Below are positions 34,604-44,370 of a stretch of DNA of 64,000 nucleotides, in pieces. Below the pieces are notes generated by a model. That model was not told the DNA's origin and ran no database searches. It worked only from the letters and a program-made list of their open reading frames with translations. How positions within the stretch are numbered: position 1 is the first letter of the stretch; each line of letters begins with the position of its first letter. The stretch lies in assembly GCF_900473935.1 (NCBI RefSeq), contig NZ_UCNN01000007.1, positions 1 through 64,000 of the forward strand. Reading direction: 5' to 3'. The translations under genes were made by a program, and so were the position numbers. This DNA is from Synechococcus sp. UW105 (GTDB lineage: Bacteria; Cyanobacteriota; Cyanobacteriia; PCC-6307; Cyanobiaceae).

Positions 34604-35074
34604 TCAGCCCAGGGCCCACTGGGCGAGAGCTTTGTCCGGGGCTCCAATCGAGTCGATCGAGTCGTGCACGTAGCTCTCCCAGGCTTGCTGAGGCAGCCCG
34701 GCATACACCATCAGATTGAGTGGATAGTGATCCGAATCGGTACAGCGACGAAAATCATCGCGAAACAAGAACACGGGCTTAGCCAGAGCGAAAGCAACCC
34801 CCAGCTCCACCATCACGCCTTCATCGGGTGGGGTGCCGTTCACAATCGCGAACAGACCATCAGCCTCACGCACGTCTTGAAGACATTGCTGCGACACCGC
34901 ATAGGCCCAACCAGGCTGATCAAGATTGACGCCGGCATTGCGCGCGAAAGGCTCCCACACCCTCAAGCCCAAGGCCTCAAGAGCCTCGACGTAACGGGGG
35001 AGGAGCAGTTGCCGACTTTCAACTGAAAACCCCAACGGAGATGCCAGATAGATCGTCTTAGCTGTCACTGGCAT
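34604..35074 (-). CDS. Nucleoside 2-deoxyribosyltransferase-like protein
   Basis: This is a 156-residue cytosolic protein. The N-terminus YLASPLGFSVESR matches the YLA(G/S)P motif of the family, and DGLFAIVNGTPPDEGVMVELGVAFAL contains the Asp...Asp...Glu active-site series. Known members exchange bases on deoxyribonucleosides or hydrolyse nucleotides, and many distant members are untested. It converges with the MAPEG gene. Confidence 0.85.
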   Translation of the reverse strand: MPVTAKTIYLASPLGFSVESRQLLLPRYVEALEALGLRVWEPFARNAGVNLDQPGWAYAVSQQCLQDVREADGLFAIVNGTPPDEGVMVELGVAFALAKPVFLFRDDFRRCTDSDHYPLNLMVYAGLPQQAWESYVHDSIDSIGAPDKALAQWALG

Positions 35075-35135
35075 CGGCTGTGATGAGCATCGGTCGACCG
35101 AAGGAAGAGCTGCTCAGAATCCTCCCCCATCTGCA

Positions 35136-36050
35136 TCAGCCTTGATCGCCTTGAAACTGCTTCAGGGCAGCCAACAGGGCGGCAGGCGACTGAGGATCAA
35201 CCATCAGCACGCTTCCACCTGGGGCATCCGCCAGTTGTTCGCCCATCGCCATCCAGTCCTTCGCGAGCATCAGACGCATCGCTTCCGCCGTCTTGGGATT
35301 GGCTTCCAAGGCTTGTGCCATCACCAGGGCTGACTTGGATTTTGCTTCGGCCAGCACCTGCTGCTGATGCGACTGAGCCTCGGATTCCAGCAGGAGTGCC
35401 TCCTTCTGAGCCTTGGCATCAAGCACAAGAGCTTCGGCGCGTCCACGTGCCTCGTTGAGCTGAGATTCCTTTTCTCCTTCTGAGCGCAGAATCGCCGCCC
35501 GCTTCTCCCGTTCCGCCGTCATCTGCTGTTCCATCGCCTGCTGCACCCCTGCGGAGGGAACGATGTCGCGCATCTCAACGCGGGTGACTTTCACGCCCCA
35601 AGGGTCCGTGGCCTGATCAAGCTCCCGAAGCAGCAACTCATTCACTTCACTGCGGGTAGTGAAGGTCTGATCAAGATCCAGCTTGCCCATCTCGGCACGG
35701 ATCTGAGTCAGCACCAAATTCACCATCGCCGCCTGGAGGTTGTCAACGGCGTAATACGCCTGTGAATGCTCCAGCAGCTGCCAATAAACCACCGCATCCA
35801 CTTCGATGGAGACGTTGTCACGGGTGATGCACTGCTGAGGAGGAATGTCGAGCACCCGTTCCTTGAGAGACTCGTGGCTCACGACCTTTTCCACCACTGG
35901 GAGCACAAGGGACAAACCTGGCTGAAGCTCGCGATCAAACTTTCCCAAGCGCTCAACCAGACGAGACCGTCCTCCGCTGGTCACCTTGACGCTGCCAGTG
36001 CCAAGCACCGCAAGAAGGATCAAAGCGGGCAGGCTAAAAAACGCTTCCAA
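35136..36050 (-). CDS. SPFH/Band 7 (stomatin/QmcA-like) membrane protein
   Basis: This is a 304-residue protein: an N-terminal hydrophobic anchor (LPALILLAVLGTG) followed by the PHB/SPFH domain (RLVERLGKFDRELQPGLSLVLP, VLDIPPQQCITRDNV, MVNLVLTQIRAEMG) and an Ala/Glu-rich coiled region (EKESQLNEARGRAEALVLDA). Such proteins form membrane microdomain rings and often partner with NfeD proteases or scaffolds. The NfeD gene here is divergent at 36160 rather than in the same operon. The start codon is TTG. Confidence 0.9.
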   Translation of the reverse strand: MEAFFSLPALILLAVLGTGSVKVTSGGRSRLVERLGKFDRELQPGLSLVLPVVEKVVSHESLKERVLDIPPQQCITRDNVSIEVDAVVYWQLLEHSQAYYAVDNLQAAMVNLVLTQIRAEMGKLDLDQTFTTRSEVNELLLRELDQATDPWGVKVTRVEMRDIVPSAGVQQAMEQQMTAEREKRAAILRSEGEKESQLNEARGRAEALVLDAKAQKEALLLESEAQSHQQQVLAEAKSKSALVMAQALEANPKTAEAMRLMLAKDWMAMGEQLADAPGGSVLMVDPQSPAALLAALKQFQGDQG

Positions 36051-36159
36051 AACAGCTGAGCAGTTGTTCGGACCTTAAAGACAGCGCTCCTAACGCACAA
36101 GCACGTCCACAACCGGCAGGATTGGCTTCAAAGTGTGGTGCGTTGCCGCAACAACCCCA

Positions 36160-36618
36160 ATGACCACGTTCTGGGTGCCGCTGATCTGGCTTCTGGTCGC
36201 TGGGGTGCTGCTTGCCCTGGAACTGGCGCAACCCACCTTCGACGGCCTGATGTTCGCTGCCATTGGGGCCCTGATCGTGTCGGTGATCACCGCCCTTGGG
36301 CCGTTGCCAGTGCTGCTTCAGGTCAGTCTGTTCATCGCAATCACGGTGATAGGCACCCTCTGGCTGATGCGGTGGTCAGCCCAGCGCAATCCAGCGCCGG
36401 AGAGGCAACGGCAACGCGACGATCTCGCGGAAGTTCTGGGCACGATTGCGCCAGGCGGAGAGGGGAGGGTGCGCTGGCATGGTCAAAGCTGGGCCGCTTC
36501 GTCACTGGATCTCGACCGTTCAATCCCCGAGGGCGAACGCGTACTGGTTGTGGGGCGTGATGGAACCCAGCTTCAAGTGATGGCGCAGACCACAGTCAGT
36601 CGAAAAACAGCAGACTGA
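36160..36618 (+). CDS. NfeD-family short membrane protein
   Basis: The ATG at 36160 gives 152 residues: three hydrophobic spans in the first 70, then a soluble beta-barrel OB-fold-like domain (LGTIAPGGEGRVRWHGQSWAAS ... IPEGERVLVVGRDGTQLQV) typical of NfeD C-terminal domains. It is the short form without a protease domain. It is divergent from the SPFH gene, 109 bases apart, and the two usually work together. The end overlaps the convergent gene by 23 bases. Confidence 0.88.
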   Translation: MTTFWVPLIWLLVAGVLLALELAQPTFDGLMFAAIGALIVSVITALGPLPVLLQVSLFIAITVIGTLWLMRWSAQRNPAPERQRQRDDLAEVLGTIAPGGEGRVRWHGQSWAASSLDLDRSIPEGERVLVVGRDGTQLQVMAQTTVSRKTAD

Positions 36619-37114
36619 CCACCTTGCCCATGTCTTCGGCACTGCGACAGCTGTTCAGCAATGTCTCACTGTCGTGGAAAGCAAGACAGATCAGCTGATC
36701 ACAGCGCGTGATGATGTCTTGATTGCACAGGCTGCTTGCCAGTGGCAGAGGCAAATCATCCTGTTCAGGCTTTTCAATCAGATGCAGTACCCGATCAAGG
36801 CTGTCCCGAATCTCCGGGACCTGCCGGTCGAGGCTCTGTGGCAGCAGAACAGTGAGTTGAGCCGGATCCACCTCGAGAACACCTCGGATCACGGCGGCAT
36901 TGACACCCTGCGCTCCTGAAGTGATCAGCGAATGGCCTTCCTGAGCCAAAGAACGGGCGATCAACTCGACGAGATGAATCGCCACGACCGGGACGTGCCG
37001 ACTACCAAGAATTGCGATCCGTCGTTTGCCTTTGTCCTGGAGAAGAGCCAGTTCCTGGGCAAGTGTGTCAACCCTGTCAAGGGAAGGAAGATCAAGGGAA
37101 CGGCTCAAAGACAT
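36596..37114 (-). CDS. SLOG/DprA-like Rossmann-fold protein
   Basis: This is a 172-residue soluble protein. The segment RRIAILGSRHVPVVAIHLVELI followed by GHSLITSGAQGVNAAVIRG is the SLOG-type nucleotide-binding pattern (as in DprA/LOG proteins: GSR, then SGAQGxD/N). No catalytic LOG motif (PGGxGT) is present. It could bind a nucleotide derivative. The role is unknown. Confidence 0.7.
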   Translation of the reverse strand: MSLSRSLDLPSLDRVDTLAQELALLQDKGKRRIAILGSRHVPVVAIHLVELIARSLAQEGHSLITSGAQGVNAAVIRGVLEVDPAQLTVLLPQSLDRQVPEIRDSLDRVLHLIEKPEQDDLPLPLASSLCNQDIITRCDQLICLAFHDSETLLNSCRSAEDMGKVVSLLFFD

Positions 37115-37210
37115 CCGGCCATTGTCAAGTTGAAATTAGCAGCAATGTCCTTGGCCAGGAAGCAGCCATCGCACCGGATCTAACTAATGCAAAAGCGAGG
37201 GATCCAGCGA

Positions 37211-38302
37211 TCAACTGGTCCATCCCAAAGCATCGAACAATCGATCGAGCTGGCAGTGCTCTTCCACTAGACGGAACGCATAGGTGGCTTTCACAGCTTC
37301 ATGAAGGCGCACATGGCCAAAGGCCTGTTCAATCACTTCAACCGTGGCAAGGGTGTCGTGTTCCACCTTCAGTAAAGGCACCTCAAGTTCATCCGCCCGA
37401 CTGATCAACTGAGGCAAAGGCTCACCAGCACCTGTGAGAATCAAACACTGGGTGGAAGCCTCCAGGGCTGCCAGCTGAATATCAGTGCGATCGGCACCAG
37501 TGACCACGGCCATGTTGCGGCGGCGACGGAAAAACTCCATTGCCGAATTCACGTTCATGGCGCCGATGCTCAGGGTTTCCACCAGCAGTTCAAGCCGCTC
37601 TTCACAGCACAGCACCCGGGCATCCAAGCGACGCACCAGCTCCCCCACCGTGACACTGCGAAGCAAAGGAGAACGCGGCATCACACCGAACACAGCCAGA
37701 CCGAGCGATTCGAGCTCAGGCACCACATAGCGCTGCAGCGACTCGACATCATCTGGCGTGACGGCATTGAGAACGATGCCTGCCAGACGTTCTCCCAGTT
37801 GATCTCTGGCCGCCAATAGGGCATCAACGCTGCGGCTGTCTTGCCAGAGGTGGACAAGCACGACCGAGGCATCGAGGCCACGGGCCAGCTGACCGAGGCT
37901 GAGACCGTAAAGAAGGCCCTCGTGAAGACTGCCAGCCGCTTCCAGCAACGTGACCGTCTCATCGTCGCTCTGCAGTTGCTGCTGCAGACGGACAAAGCCC
38001 TCGCCGGCCTGAAGGTGTCCATCCGCCAGCCGTTGATCGGCGGTGGCGGGGGCCAGAAGGTGGAGAGAGGGAATCAGCTGATCATCCTTGAGGCCCAGGG
38101 TGGTGCCGATGAAGCGAACGTCGTCATCGATCAAAGGGTCCGGCATCGGGCCGACCTCCGGTGTCCAGTCCAGGCTTGTGGCCAGGGGCTTACCAAAGCG
38201 AACCTGCCGCCCGGAGGATGCCAACTGGCGGGCCAGACCAAGCACAAGCGCAGACTTCCCGCTGAAGGGTTCACATGATCCGATCAGCAAGGTGGATCCC
38301 AT
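37211..38302 (-). CDS. P-loop (BioD/CbiA-like) plus DRTGG-domain protein
   Basis: This is a 363-residue protein. The N-terminus LLIGSCEPFSGKSALVLGLA has a Walker-A-like GKS as in dethiobiotin synthetase/CobQ-type NTPases. The C-terminal half contains the DRTGG-like segment (SIGAMNVNSAMEFFRRRRNMAVVTGADRTDIQLAAL). This architecture occurs in phosphotransacetylase-linked and stand-alone cyanobacterial proteins of unknown function. ATG 38302 was chosen over a TTG three bases upstream. Confidence 0.85.
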   Translation of the reverse strand: MGSTLLIGSCEPFSGKSALVLGLARQLASSGRQVRFGKPLATSLDWTPEVGPMPDPLIDDDVRFIGTTLGLKDDQLIPSLHLLAPATADQRLADGHLQAGEGFVRLQQQLQSDDETVTLLEAAGSLHEGLLYGLSLGQLARGLDASVVLVHLWQDSRSVDALLAARDQLGERLAGIVLNAVTPDDVESLQRYVVPELESLGLAVFGVMPRSPLLRSVTVGELVRRLDARVLCCEERLELLVETLSIGAMNVNSAMEFFRRRRNMAVVTGADRTDIQLAALEASTQCLILTGAGEPLPQLISRADELEVPLLKVEHDTLATVEVIEQAFGHVRLHEAVKATYAFRLVEEHCQLDRLFDALGWTS

Positions 38303-38329
38303 CAACGGCTCCGCAGGCCTTTCAGAGGA

Positions 38330-38776
38330 TCAATGTAACGGGCCTTCCCCGAGCGATCCGGTTGGGGTCTGCTCCAGCAGAAGCCATTGCCAAAAGCGGT
38401 CAGGCAGATCAGCCACACTGGCCCCAGCTTCGGCATGCATCAACCACTCCACCAGTTGGTGGCCTGGTATATCAAATGTGTAGTGCAGAGAAGCTTCCCC
38501 GGGGAAGCTGAGCGTGCAGTGAGCCGGGGTGAGCGGAGCTCGCACCGGCTCCCAGCAGAGCAGAAAAGCATGCCCTTTCCCCTCGCCCAGTGAGCGCGCC
38601 CCCTCAAGCCGGCCACGGGAGAGCAGCGGCAACACCTGTCGCAAAGCCTGCTCGTTCTGAAGCCCACCGCAATAGGGAGCGAACAGGGCGAGCTGAGCTG
38701 CATCGGCTGGACTGATCAAAGGCCGGGCGTGTTTCTCTTCAGGATGCCCCAAGCTGGTGGGATGGCCCACATCCAT
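38330..38776 (-). CDS. Hypothetical protein upstream of the P-loop/DRTGG gene
   Basis: From ATG 38776 the product is 148 residues, soluble, with SLHYTFDIPGHQLVEWLMHAEA and a Trp-rich end (DRFWQWLLLEQTP). No family is recognised. It lies 27 bases before the P-loop/DRTGG gene on the same strand and probably shares its transcript. The 5' end is uncertain: a TTG at 38752 or the frame to 38839 are alternatives, and the latter would overlap the divergent SDR gene. Confidence 0.6.
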   Translation of the reverse strand: MDVGHPTSLGHPEEKHARPLISPADAAQLALFAPYCGGLQNEQALRQVLPLLSRGRLEGARSLGEGKGHAFLLCWEPVRAPLTPAHCTLSFPGEASLHYTFDIPGHQLVEWLMHAEAGASVADLPDRFWQWLLLEQTPTGSLGEGPLH

Positions 38777-39547
38777 GCCCCAGGAGAGCGCACGGTGCCT
38801 GAGACCACTGCATCGTCCCCATCCGGCCATCACTGGCAAGGACGCCGGATCGGAATCACCGGTGTGCGAGGCGCCTTAGGACAGGCTCTCTGCCGGCAGT
38901 TTCTGCTGAGGGGCGCCGTGGTGGTCGGTCTCAGCCATGGCCCTCGGCCCGAGCACAGCGAACCAGACCATGCTCCGCAGGAATGGAGGCAATGGACATG
39001 TGAGCAGGAGTCCGAGCTGGATCCTGTGCTGAAAACCCTTGATGTGCTTGTGCTGAACCACGGCATCAATCCTGGAGGAGACCAGCGCAGCGAGACGATC
39101 ACCCAGGCCCTCACCATCAATGCCCTGAGCAGCTGGCGACTGATCAACCGCTTCGAGGCCATTGCCTCAGAGGCTGGCTGCGATGGGAAGCCAAAAGAAC
39201 TCTGGGTGAACACATCGGAAGCAGAGGTCCAGCCCGCGCTAAGCCCTGGCTACGAATTGAGCAAACGTTTGATCGGCCAGCTGGTCAGCCTGCGCTGGAG
39301 CCAACGCAGCAAGGCTGAACAGCGTCAGCTTCGCCTGCGCAAGCTTGTGCTTGGACCGTTCAAATCCAATCTCAACCCGGTCGGAATCATGACGGCGGAT
39401 TGGGTCGCCAGGCAGGTCCTGAGCCAAGCCCACCTGGGCCTGAACCTGATCATCGTCACGCCCAATCCGTTCACGTATGTGCTGATGCCTTTGAACGAAC
39501 TGGGGCGAGCGCTCTACAGCAGATTATTCAGTCGCCCCGATCCGTGA
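38762..39547 (+). CDS. Short-chain dehydrogenase/reductase (cyanobacterial sterol-desaturase-linked type)
   Basis: The ATG at 38762 gives 261 residues. NAD(P)-binding motif [17 protein letters not shown] is at about residue 30, VLVLNHGIN follows as the NxxG-like strand, and [12 protein letters not shown] is the Tyr-x-x-x-Lys active site. The segment [27 protein letters not shown] closely matches the C-terminal half of the cyanobacterial sterol desaturase/SDR fusion. Here it stands alone. It overlaps the next gene, map, tail-to-tail by 20 bases. Confidence 0.85.
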   Translation: MAHIHAPGERTVPETTASSPSGHHWQGRRIGITGVRGALGQALCRQFLLRGAVVVGLSHGPRPEHSEPDHAPQEWRQWTCEQESELDPVLKTLDVLVLNHGINPGGDQRSETITQALTINALSSWRLINRFEAIASEAGCDGKPKELWVNTSEAEVQPALSPGYELSKRLIGQLVSLRWSQRSKAEQRQLRLRKLVLGPFKSNLNPVGIMTADWVARQVLSQAHLGLNLIIVTPNPFTYVLMPLNELGRALYSRLFSRPDP

Positions 39548-40367
39548 GGATTTCGCAGCCATCGGAGGTCACCACGATGGTGTGCTCCCACTGAGCCGAG
39601 AGGCTTCCATCCCGGGTAACAACGGTCCAGCGGTCCTTGAGGGTTCGGCACTGCTTGCTGCCCGCATTCAGGATCGGCTCCACCGCCAAGGTCATCCCTG
39701 GTCGCAGGGTGAGATTGGGGAGGTCATCAGTACGGAAATTGAAGACAGAGGGCTCTTCATGGAGATTGCGGCCAACGCCATGACCGGTGTAGTCCTCCAC
39801 CACGCTGTAGCCATTGGCCAGCACGTGATCTTCCACAGCGCCAGCGATATCGAGCAGCGTGTTTCCAGCCTTGATCTTGGCGAGACCAGCCATCAAAGAC
39901 TCACGGGCCACTCGGCTGAGCTTCTGAGCCTCTTCGGGCGCATCGCCAACACAGATGGTGACGCAACTATCACCGTGATAACCGTCGAAATAGGCGCCGG
40001 TGTCGACCTTCAAGAGGTCACCTTTGTGAATCACCCTCTTGGCGCTGGGAATGCCATGCACCACTTCGTTATTGATGCTGGCGCAGATGCTGGCCGGAAA
40101 ACCGTGATAGCCCTTGAAACTGGGAGTGGCTCCCATTTCACGGATGCGTCGTTCAGCAATGGCATCCAAATCACCCGTGGTCTGGCCGGGCTGAACAGCC
40201 CCCATGATTTCGCGTAGCACCGTGGCCACGATCCGGCTCGCCTCAGCCATGATTTTGAGCTCCCGGGAGGATTTCACCTCCACCCCGCGACGCTGCTGAA
40301 TGCGGGGGCCGGTGGATGTGGCCTTAGCACTGTTGGAGGCAGCCAGAAGGTCAGCAAACAGATTCAT
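39528..40367 (-). CDS. map: Methionine aminopeptidase, type I
   Basis: From ATG 40367 the product is 279 residues; a longer frame upstream lacks family character. It removes the initiator Met from nascent proteins. Metal ligands are visible: [15 protein letters not shown] (two Asp), [14 protein letters not shown] (His), LAVEPIL (Glu) and QWEHTIVVT (Glu). The N-terminal 30 residues are an extension before the catalytic core. It is convergent with the SDR gene. Confidence 0.95.
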   Translation of the reverse strand: MNLFADLLAASNSAKATSTGPRIQQRRGVEVKSSRELKIMAEASRIVATVLREIMGAVQPGQTTGDLDAIAERRIREMGATPSFKGYHGFPASICASINNEVVHGIPSAKRVIHKGDLLKVDTGAYFDGYHGDSCVTICVGDAPEEAQKLSRVARESLMAGLAKIKAGNTLLDIAGAVEDHVLANGYSVVEDYTGHGVGRNLHEEPSVFNFRTDDLPNLTLRPGMTLAVEPILNAGSKQCRTLKDRWTVVTRDGSLSAQWEHTIVVTSDGCEILTDRGD

Positions 40368-40480
40368 CGAGGCGCTCGAGAAGGTGACTGGGATGTCGCG
40401 GCAGGCGAGTCGTGATGGGCGGTGCAATCTCGACGATCCTGAATTCACGCTATCAATAGCTGCAGGATCTGTGAGAGTTA

Positions 40481-40795
40481 ATGGCGTGGCTGCGACGGAT
40501 CCGCCAGCTGCATCGATGGGTGGCTCCCTTTGTGGTGTTGCCTCTCCTGCTCACCGTGATCACAGGCATTGCCTATCGATTGGCCAAAGACTGGGGAGGG
40601 ATGGAGCGCGATCAGGTGCATTGGTTGATGACACTCCACGACGGTGAGTGGCTCGGCCCTCAGCTCGAGCCTGTGATGGTGCTGCTCAACGGGCTGGGAC
40701 TGCTCTGGATGCTGATCACTGGCGGCACGATGATCTGGAATCAATGGCGGACGCCCGGCCAGGAGAACTCCTTAGAAGGGAGGGCGAAGGGGTAA
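40481..40795 (+). CDS. Small PepSY-like membrane protein
   Basis: This is a 104-residue protein starting [21 protein letters not shown], with two hydrophobic spans (about 14-33 and 66-86). A conserved [11 protein letters not shown] start and the small loop with Asp/His resemble PepSY-associated TM helix proteins. Function unknown. It is 33 bases before rplS and may be cotranscribed. Confidence 0.65.
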   Translation: MAWLRRIRQLHRWVAPFVVLPLLLTVITGIAYRLAKDWGGMERDQVHWLMTLHDGEWLGPQLEPVMVLLNGLGLLWMLITGGTMIWNQWRTPGQENSLEGRAKG

Positions 40796-40828
40796 GCTGG
40801 TTGTTTGGCGTGATTACCCGGAGCTGGG

Positions 40829-41302
40829 ATGGCAGCGGATCCGAAAGAGACTTCCGTACAGGAAGAAGCCACAGACGTGGCCAGCAGTGATGTAGCTGTC
40901 GCCGATGCTCCTGCCAAGGACACTGGCAGTGCAGCGACCGTGAAGCTGAGCGCCCAAGAACTGATCAGGGAATTCGAAGCCGGTCAGCAGAAATCCGAGC
41001 TCCCCGACATTTATGTCGGAGACACCGTCAAGGTGGGCGTTCGCATTAGTGAAGGCAACAAGGAGCGAGTGCAGCCCTATGAAGGCGTTGTGATTGCCAA
41101 GCGCCACGGAGGCATCAACGCCACCATCACCGTTCGACGCATCTTCCAAGGAATCGGTGTGGAGAGGGTCTTTATGGTCCATAGTCCGCAAGTCGCCTCC
41201 ATTAAGGTTGAGCGTCGCGGTAAAGTGCGCAGGGCGAAGCTTTTCTATCTGCGGGACCGGGTGGGCAAGGCCACTCGGGTGAAGCAGCGCTTCGACCGCT
41301 GA
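40829..41302 (+). CDS. rplS: 50S ribosomal protein L19
   Basis: This is a 157-residue protein. The conserved L19 core runs from about residue 43: [29 protein letters not shown] and [36 protein letters not shown]. The first 40 residues are an Ala/Asp-rich extension, seen in other cyanobacterial L19s. It is followed 63 bases later by tRNA-Trp. The ribosome site GGAGC precedes the ATG. Confidence 0.97.
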   Translation: MAADPKETSVQEEATDVASSDVAVADAPAKDTGSAATVKLSAQELIREFEAGQQKSELPDIYVGDTVKVGVRISEGNKERVQPYEGVVIAKRHGGINATITVRRIFQGIGVERVFMVHSPQVASIKVERRGKVRRAKLFYLRDRVGKATRVKQRFDR

Positions 41303-41365
41303 GGCTTTCGCTTCATTACCGTCTAAAAACCATTGTTTTGCGATGGTCGAGGGGTCCATCGCCTT

Positions 41366-41438
41366 GCGCCGTTAGTTCAGTTGGTAGAACGCAGGTCTCC
41401 AAAACCTGATGTCGGGGGTTCGAGTCCTCCACGGCGCG
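41366..41438 (+). tRNA. tRNA-Trp (CCA anticodon)
   Basis: Acceptor GCGCCGT pairs with ACGGCGC; the anticodon stem CAGGT/ACCTG holds loop CTCCAAA with anticodon CCA; TTCGAGTC marks the T-loop. The discriminator is G. CCA is not encoded. Confidence 0.95.
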
Positions 41439-41474
41439 TCCGATGCCCCCTCATGCAGTTTCCTGAGTTCGAGC

Positions 41475-41663
41475 ATGGAGTTGGATCTTCAACCTGGTGA
41501 CGTCGTGAAGGTGCTCGAATCAGCCGCCCTTGGCTGGGTTCGTGCACGAGTGATCCGCGTCAAATCTGGTGGTCGTGTCGTGGTACAGAGCGACCAAGGC
41601 CGTGAGTTCACAGCTCGGGGGAATCAGGTGCGCCTGATTGAACCAGCTGGATTCCGTCCCTGA
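41475..41663 (+). CDS. Small KOW/SH3-like hypothetical protein
   Basis: The ATG at 41475 gives 62 residues: MELDLQPGDVVKVLESAALG..., with GDVVKVLE and GGRVVVQSDQGREFTARGNQV resembling a short SH3/KOW-like barrel. A longer frame that begins in the tRNA is rejected. A terminator follows after the stop. Function unknown. Confidence 0.7.
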   Translation: MELDLQPGDVVKVLESAALGWVRARVIRVKSGGRVVVQSDQGREFTARGNQVRLIEPAGFRP

Positions 41664-41694
41664 CGATCAACGTCACGGTCATTTCTATCCCCGA

Positions 41695-41720
41695 AGCTCC
41701 GCCTCAGGCGGGGCTTTTTT
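41695..41720 (+). terminator. Intrinsic terminator
   Basis: GCTCCGCC (41696-41703) pairs with GGCGGGGC (41707-41714) around TCA, followed by six T. It ends the small SH3-like gene. The leftward LysR-type gene also stops nearby. Confidence 0.8.
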
Positions 41721-41729
41721 AATTGCTCA

Positions 41730-42611
41730 TCAAGTAAGAGCCATCTCCAGCTCAGGGAAGTCCTCTGCCAGCAGTTCGCAACGGTGTATGAGCAGCTGGA
41801 GAAGATCCTGAATCACCACTTCCTCCAGGAGATCACGGCGAACAACTAGAGATTCACCGCTGATCAGGCCGAGGTTGAAATCCAGAGGAACCAAGCCCGG
41901 CATCACCTCCAAAGCGAGACAGGTGGCATAGGTCAACGTGACCTGATCCTCAGTTCGCCCATGCCAAAGCTCTGGGCGGTAGCGCTTCATGCGTACCCGG
42001 GTCTGCCAGAGGCCATGGCCCCGCAGGATCGCCTCAGTCTGTGGAAACATGCCTGATGGCAAGCCAAGACTGGGAAACGGATCGAGATCCGCCGCCGAAA
42101 GTGGTCCGCATCCAGCCAGGGGATGATCAACAGCAGCCACCAGGTGCACAGGAGATCGGCAGAGATCGATCACACACAGATCGGGATCCCTGTCCGGCAG
42201 ATCTGGCTGGTAACTGGCGATCCAGGCATCAATCACACGCTCACGCAAGAGCTGTAGTGGCCGCTCCATGCCCACATGATCCCAAGTACCACCCTCCCAA
42301 TGCTTCGGGATGGGCTCCAAAAGAGAGGGTGCCGCCCAGAAATTGGCTTCAACCCTGAGCGGTGGAGAGACGGAATCCCCAAGCAGGCGCTTTTTCTGAT
42401 GAACCAAGCGCTCCATCATCAACAGATTGACGTCGCCATGCATCTGCCACTCGCCATCCACGCGCTCCATGGCAAGACCGAAGAGGGTCAGACTCTCCAT
42501 GTTGTTTCTCGACACCGTGCTCTGAGAACAGTGCAGACGCTGTGAAGCTCTCTCCCCTGACCTCAGCCAGTAGGTGGTATCCAGCATGCGCAGTGCATCA
42601 AGCGTGATCAT
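41730..42611 (-). CDS. LysR-family transcriptional regulator
   Basis: From ATG 42611 the product is 293 residues, the usual LysR size. The N-terminal helix-turn-helix reads MITLDALRMLDTTYWLRSGE...HCSQSTVSRNNMESL. The C-terminal part is the effector-binding domain (about residues 90-270). An extension to 42725 would add 38 residues not seen in the family. Its target is unknown. It lies beside tRNA-Asp/gltX on the opposite strand, so it may regulate nothing nearby. Confidence 0.85.
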   Translation of the reverse strand: MITLDALRMLDTTYWLRSGERASQRLHCSQSTVSRNNMESLTLFGLAMERVDGEWQMHGDVNLLMMERLVHQKKRLLGDSVSPPLRVEANFWAAPSLLEPIPKHWEGGTWDHVGMERPLQLLRERVIDAWIASYQPDLPDRDPDLCVIDLCRSPVHLVAAVDHPLAGCGPLSAADLDPFPSLGLPSGMFPQTEAILRGHGLWQTRVRMKRYRPELWHGRTEDQVTLTYATCLALEVMPGLVPLDFNLGLISGESLVVRRDLLEEVVIQDLLQLLIHRCELLAEDFPELEMALT

Positions 42612-42842
42612 GGCGGAGTGGCGCCGTTCAAATCGCAACCTCTGACTGCCACCCATTAATTCAGCTAATCGCCCAAACCCCTGCAAGAGATGAAGGAAAG
42701 ACGCGATTTCATCCGCGACCTGCATAATTTGCCCGTTTCAAGCAGTTGGTTGACGGAGGGCAGGGCTGAGGTTGATACTGCCTAAGTCGTGCAAGCGACA
42801 CAGGGCAACCGCAGAAGATCATTCTCCTGAGTGGGTGCACCT

Positions 42843-42916
42843 GGGACCGTAGTTCAACCGGTTAGAGCACCGCCCTGTCACGGCGGAAGTTGCGGGTTCG
42901 AATCCCGTCGGTCCCG
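42843..42916 (+). tRNA. tRNA-Asp (GTC anticodon)
   Basis: Acceptor GGGACCG pairs with CGGTCCC; the anticodon stem CCGCC/GGCGG holds loop CTGTCAC with anticodon GTC. Discriminator G. gltX begins 20 bases downstream. Confidence 0.95.
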
Positions 42917-42936
42917 TTCCAAAGCCCCACGTCACA

Positions 42937-44370
42937 GTGTCGGTTCGCGTTCGTCTGGCTCCTAGCCCAACCGGGACTCTTCACATCGGTACGGCTCGAA
43001 CCGCAGTCTTCAATTGGCTGTATGCCCGTCACAGCGGAGGTTCGTTCCTGTTGCGGATTGAGGACACCGACAAGGAGCGCTCCAAACCAGAATTCACGCA
43101 AAACATCCTCGAAGGCCTGCAATGGCTTGGGATCGACTGGGACGAGGAACCCATCATCCAGAGCGAGCGGGTTGCCGAGCACCGCGCCGCAATTCAGACG
43201 CTGCTCGACAAGGGCCTGGCCTATCGCTGCTACGCCAGCGAGTCCGAACTGGAGGCCATGAGGGAGGCCCAAAAAGCGTCCAACCAAGCCCCTCGCTACG
43301 ACAATCGTCACCGCAACCTCACTCCGGAGCAAGAAGCAGCTTTTCAGGAGGATGGCCGCGAAGCGGTGATCCGATTCCGTATCGACGACTCCGCCGAAAT
43401 CCGCTGGAACGATCTGGTGCGGGGCCCGATGAGCTGGCGTGGAGCGGACCTCGGTGGCGACATGGTGGTGGCGCGCCGCGCTGCTGCGGATCAGATCGGC
43501 GACCCCCTCTACAACCTGGTGGTAGTGGTAGACGACGCAGCCATGGCCATCTCCCATGTGATCCGTGGCGAAGACCACATCGCCAACACCGCCAAGCAAC
43601 TCCTGCTCTATGAGGCGATGGGCCTGCCAGTACCGACCTTTGCCCACGCACCGCTCATCCTTAATGCCGAGGGTCGCAAGCTGTCCAAGCGGGATGGTGT
43701 CACCTCGATCAATGATTTTCGCGCGATGGGATACAACGCTGAGGCCCTGGCCAACTACATGACGCTGTTGGGCTGGTCCGTTCCGGAAGGAATGGAGGAG
43801 CGCTTCACCCTGGAGGAAGCGGCCGCATCGTTCAGTTTTGACCGCGTCAACAAGGCTGGTGCACGCTTCGACTGGGACAAGCTCAACTGGCTCAATGCCC
43901 AGGTGCTGCACAACTGGAGCCATGATCAGCTGCTGGAGTCACTGATACCGCTCTGGCACGACCAAGGCTGGAGTCTTCCTGATGATCGAAGCTGGGCAGT
44001 CACACTGGCTGAGCTGCTCGGCCCCTCCCTCACCCTTCTCAACGACGGGGTTGACCAGGCAAGGCCGTTCTTCGATGAACCACCCTTGGAAAGCGACGCC
44101 GTGGCTCAGATCGAAAGCAATGGGGCCCGCGATGCCCTTCAAGCTCTCATCGTTCTGCTTGACACCACCCCATGGGACGGGATGGATGTTGCTCGCGGTC
44201 AGGACATGATCGGAGCTGCAGCAAAAACTGCCGGCGTCAAAAAAGGTGTGCTGATGAAATCACTGCGAGCGGCTCTGCTGGGACGACTCCAGGGACCTGA
44301 TCTGATGACCACCTGGAGCCTATTGGCCAGGATCGGTTGCGACCGGCAACGACTCAACCGCTGCCTCTGA
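42937..44370 (+). CDS. gltX: Glutamyl-tRNA synthetase
   Basis: This is a 477-residue class I aminoacyl-tRNA synthetase, also the source of Glu-tRNA for tetrapyrrole synthesis via hemA/hemL. HIGH-type motif [18 protein letters not shown] is at about residues 10-28; KMSKS-type motif KLSKRDG is near residue 248. GTG 42937 starts the conserved [12 protein letters not shown]. The C-terminal anticodon-binding part ends as expected. The tail overlaps the convergent antiporter gene by 51 bases. Confidence 0.96.
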   Translation: MSVRVRLAPSPTGTLHIGTARTAVFNWLYARHSGGSFLLRIEDTDKERSKPEFTQNILEGLQWLGIDWDEEPIIQSERVAEHRAAIQTLLDKGLAYRCYASESELEAMREAQKASNQAPRYDNRHRNLTPEQEAAFQEDGREAVIRFRIDDSAEIRWNDLVRGPMSWRGADLGGDMVVARRAAADQIGDPLYNLVVVVDDAAMAISHVIRGEDHIANTAKQLLLYEAMGLPVPTFAHAPLILNAEGRKLSKRDGVTSINDFRAMGYNAEALANYMTLLGWSVPEGMEERFTLEEAAASFSFDRVNKAGARFDWDKLNWLNAQVLHNWSHDQLLESLIPLWHDQGWSLPDDRSWAVTLAELLGPSLTLLNDGVDQARPFFDEPPLESDAVAQIESNGARDALQALIVLLDTTPWDGMDVARGQDMIGAAAKTAGVKKGVLMKSLRAALLGRLQGPDLMTTWSLLARIGCDRQRLNRCL

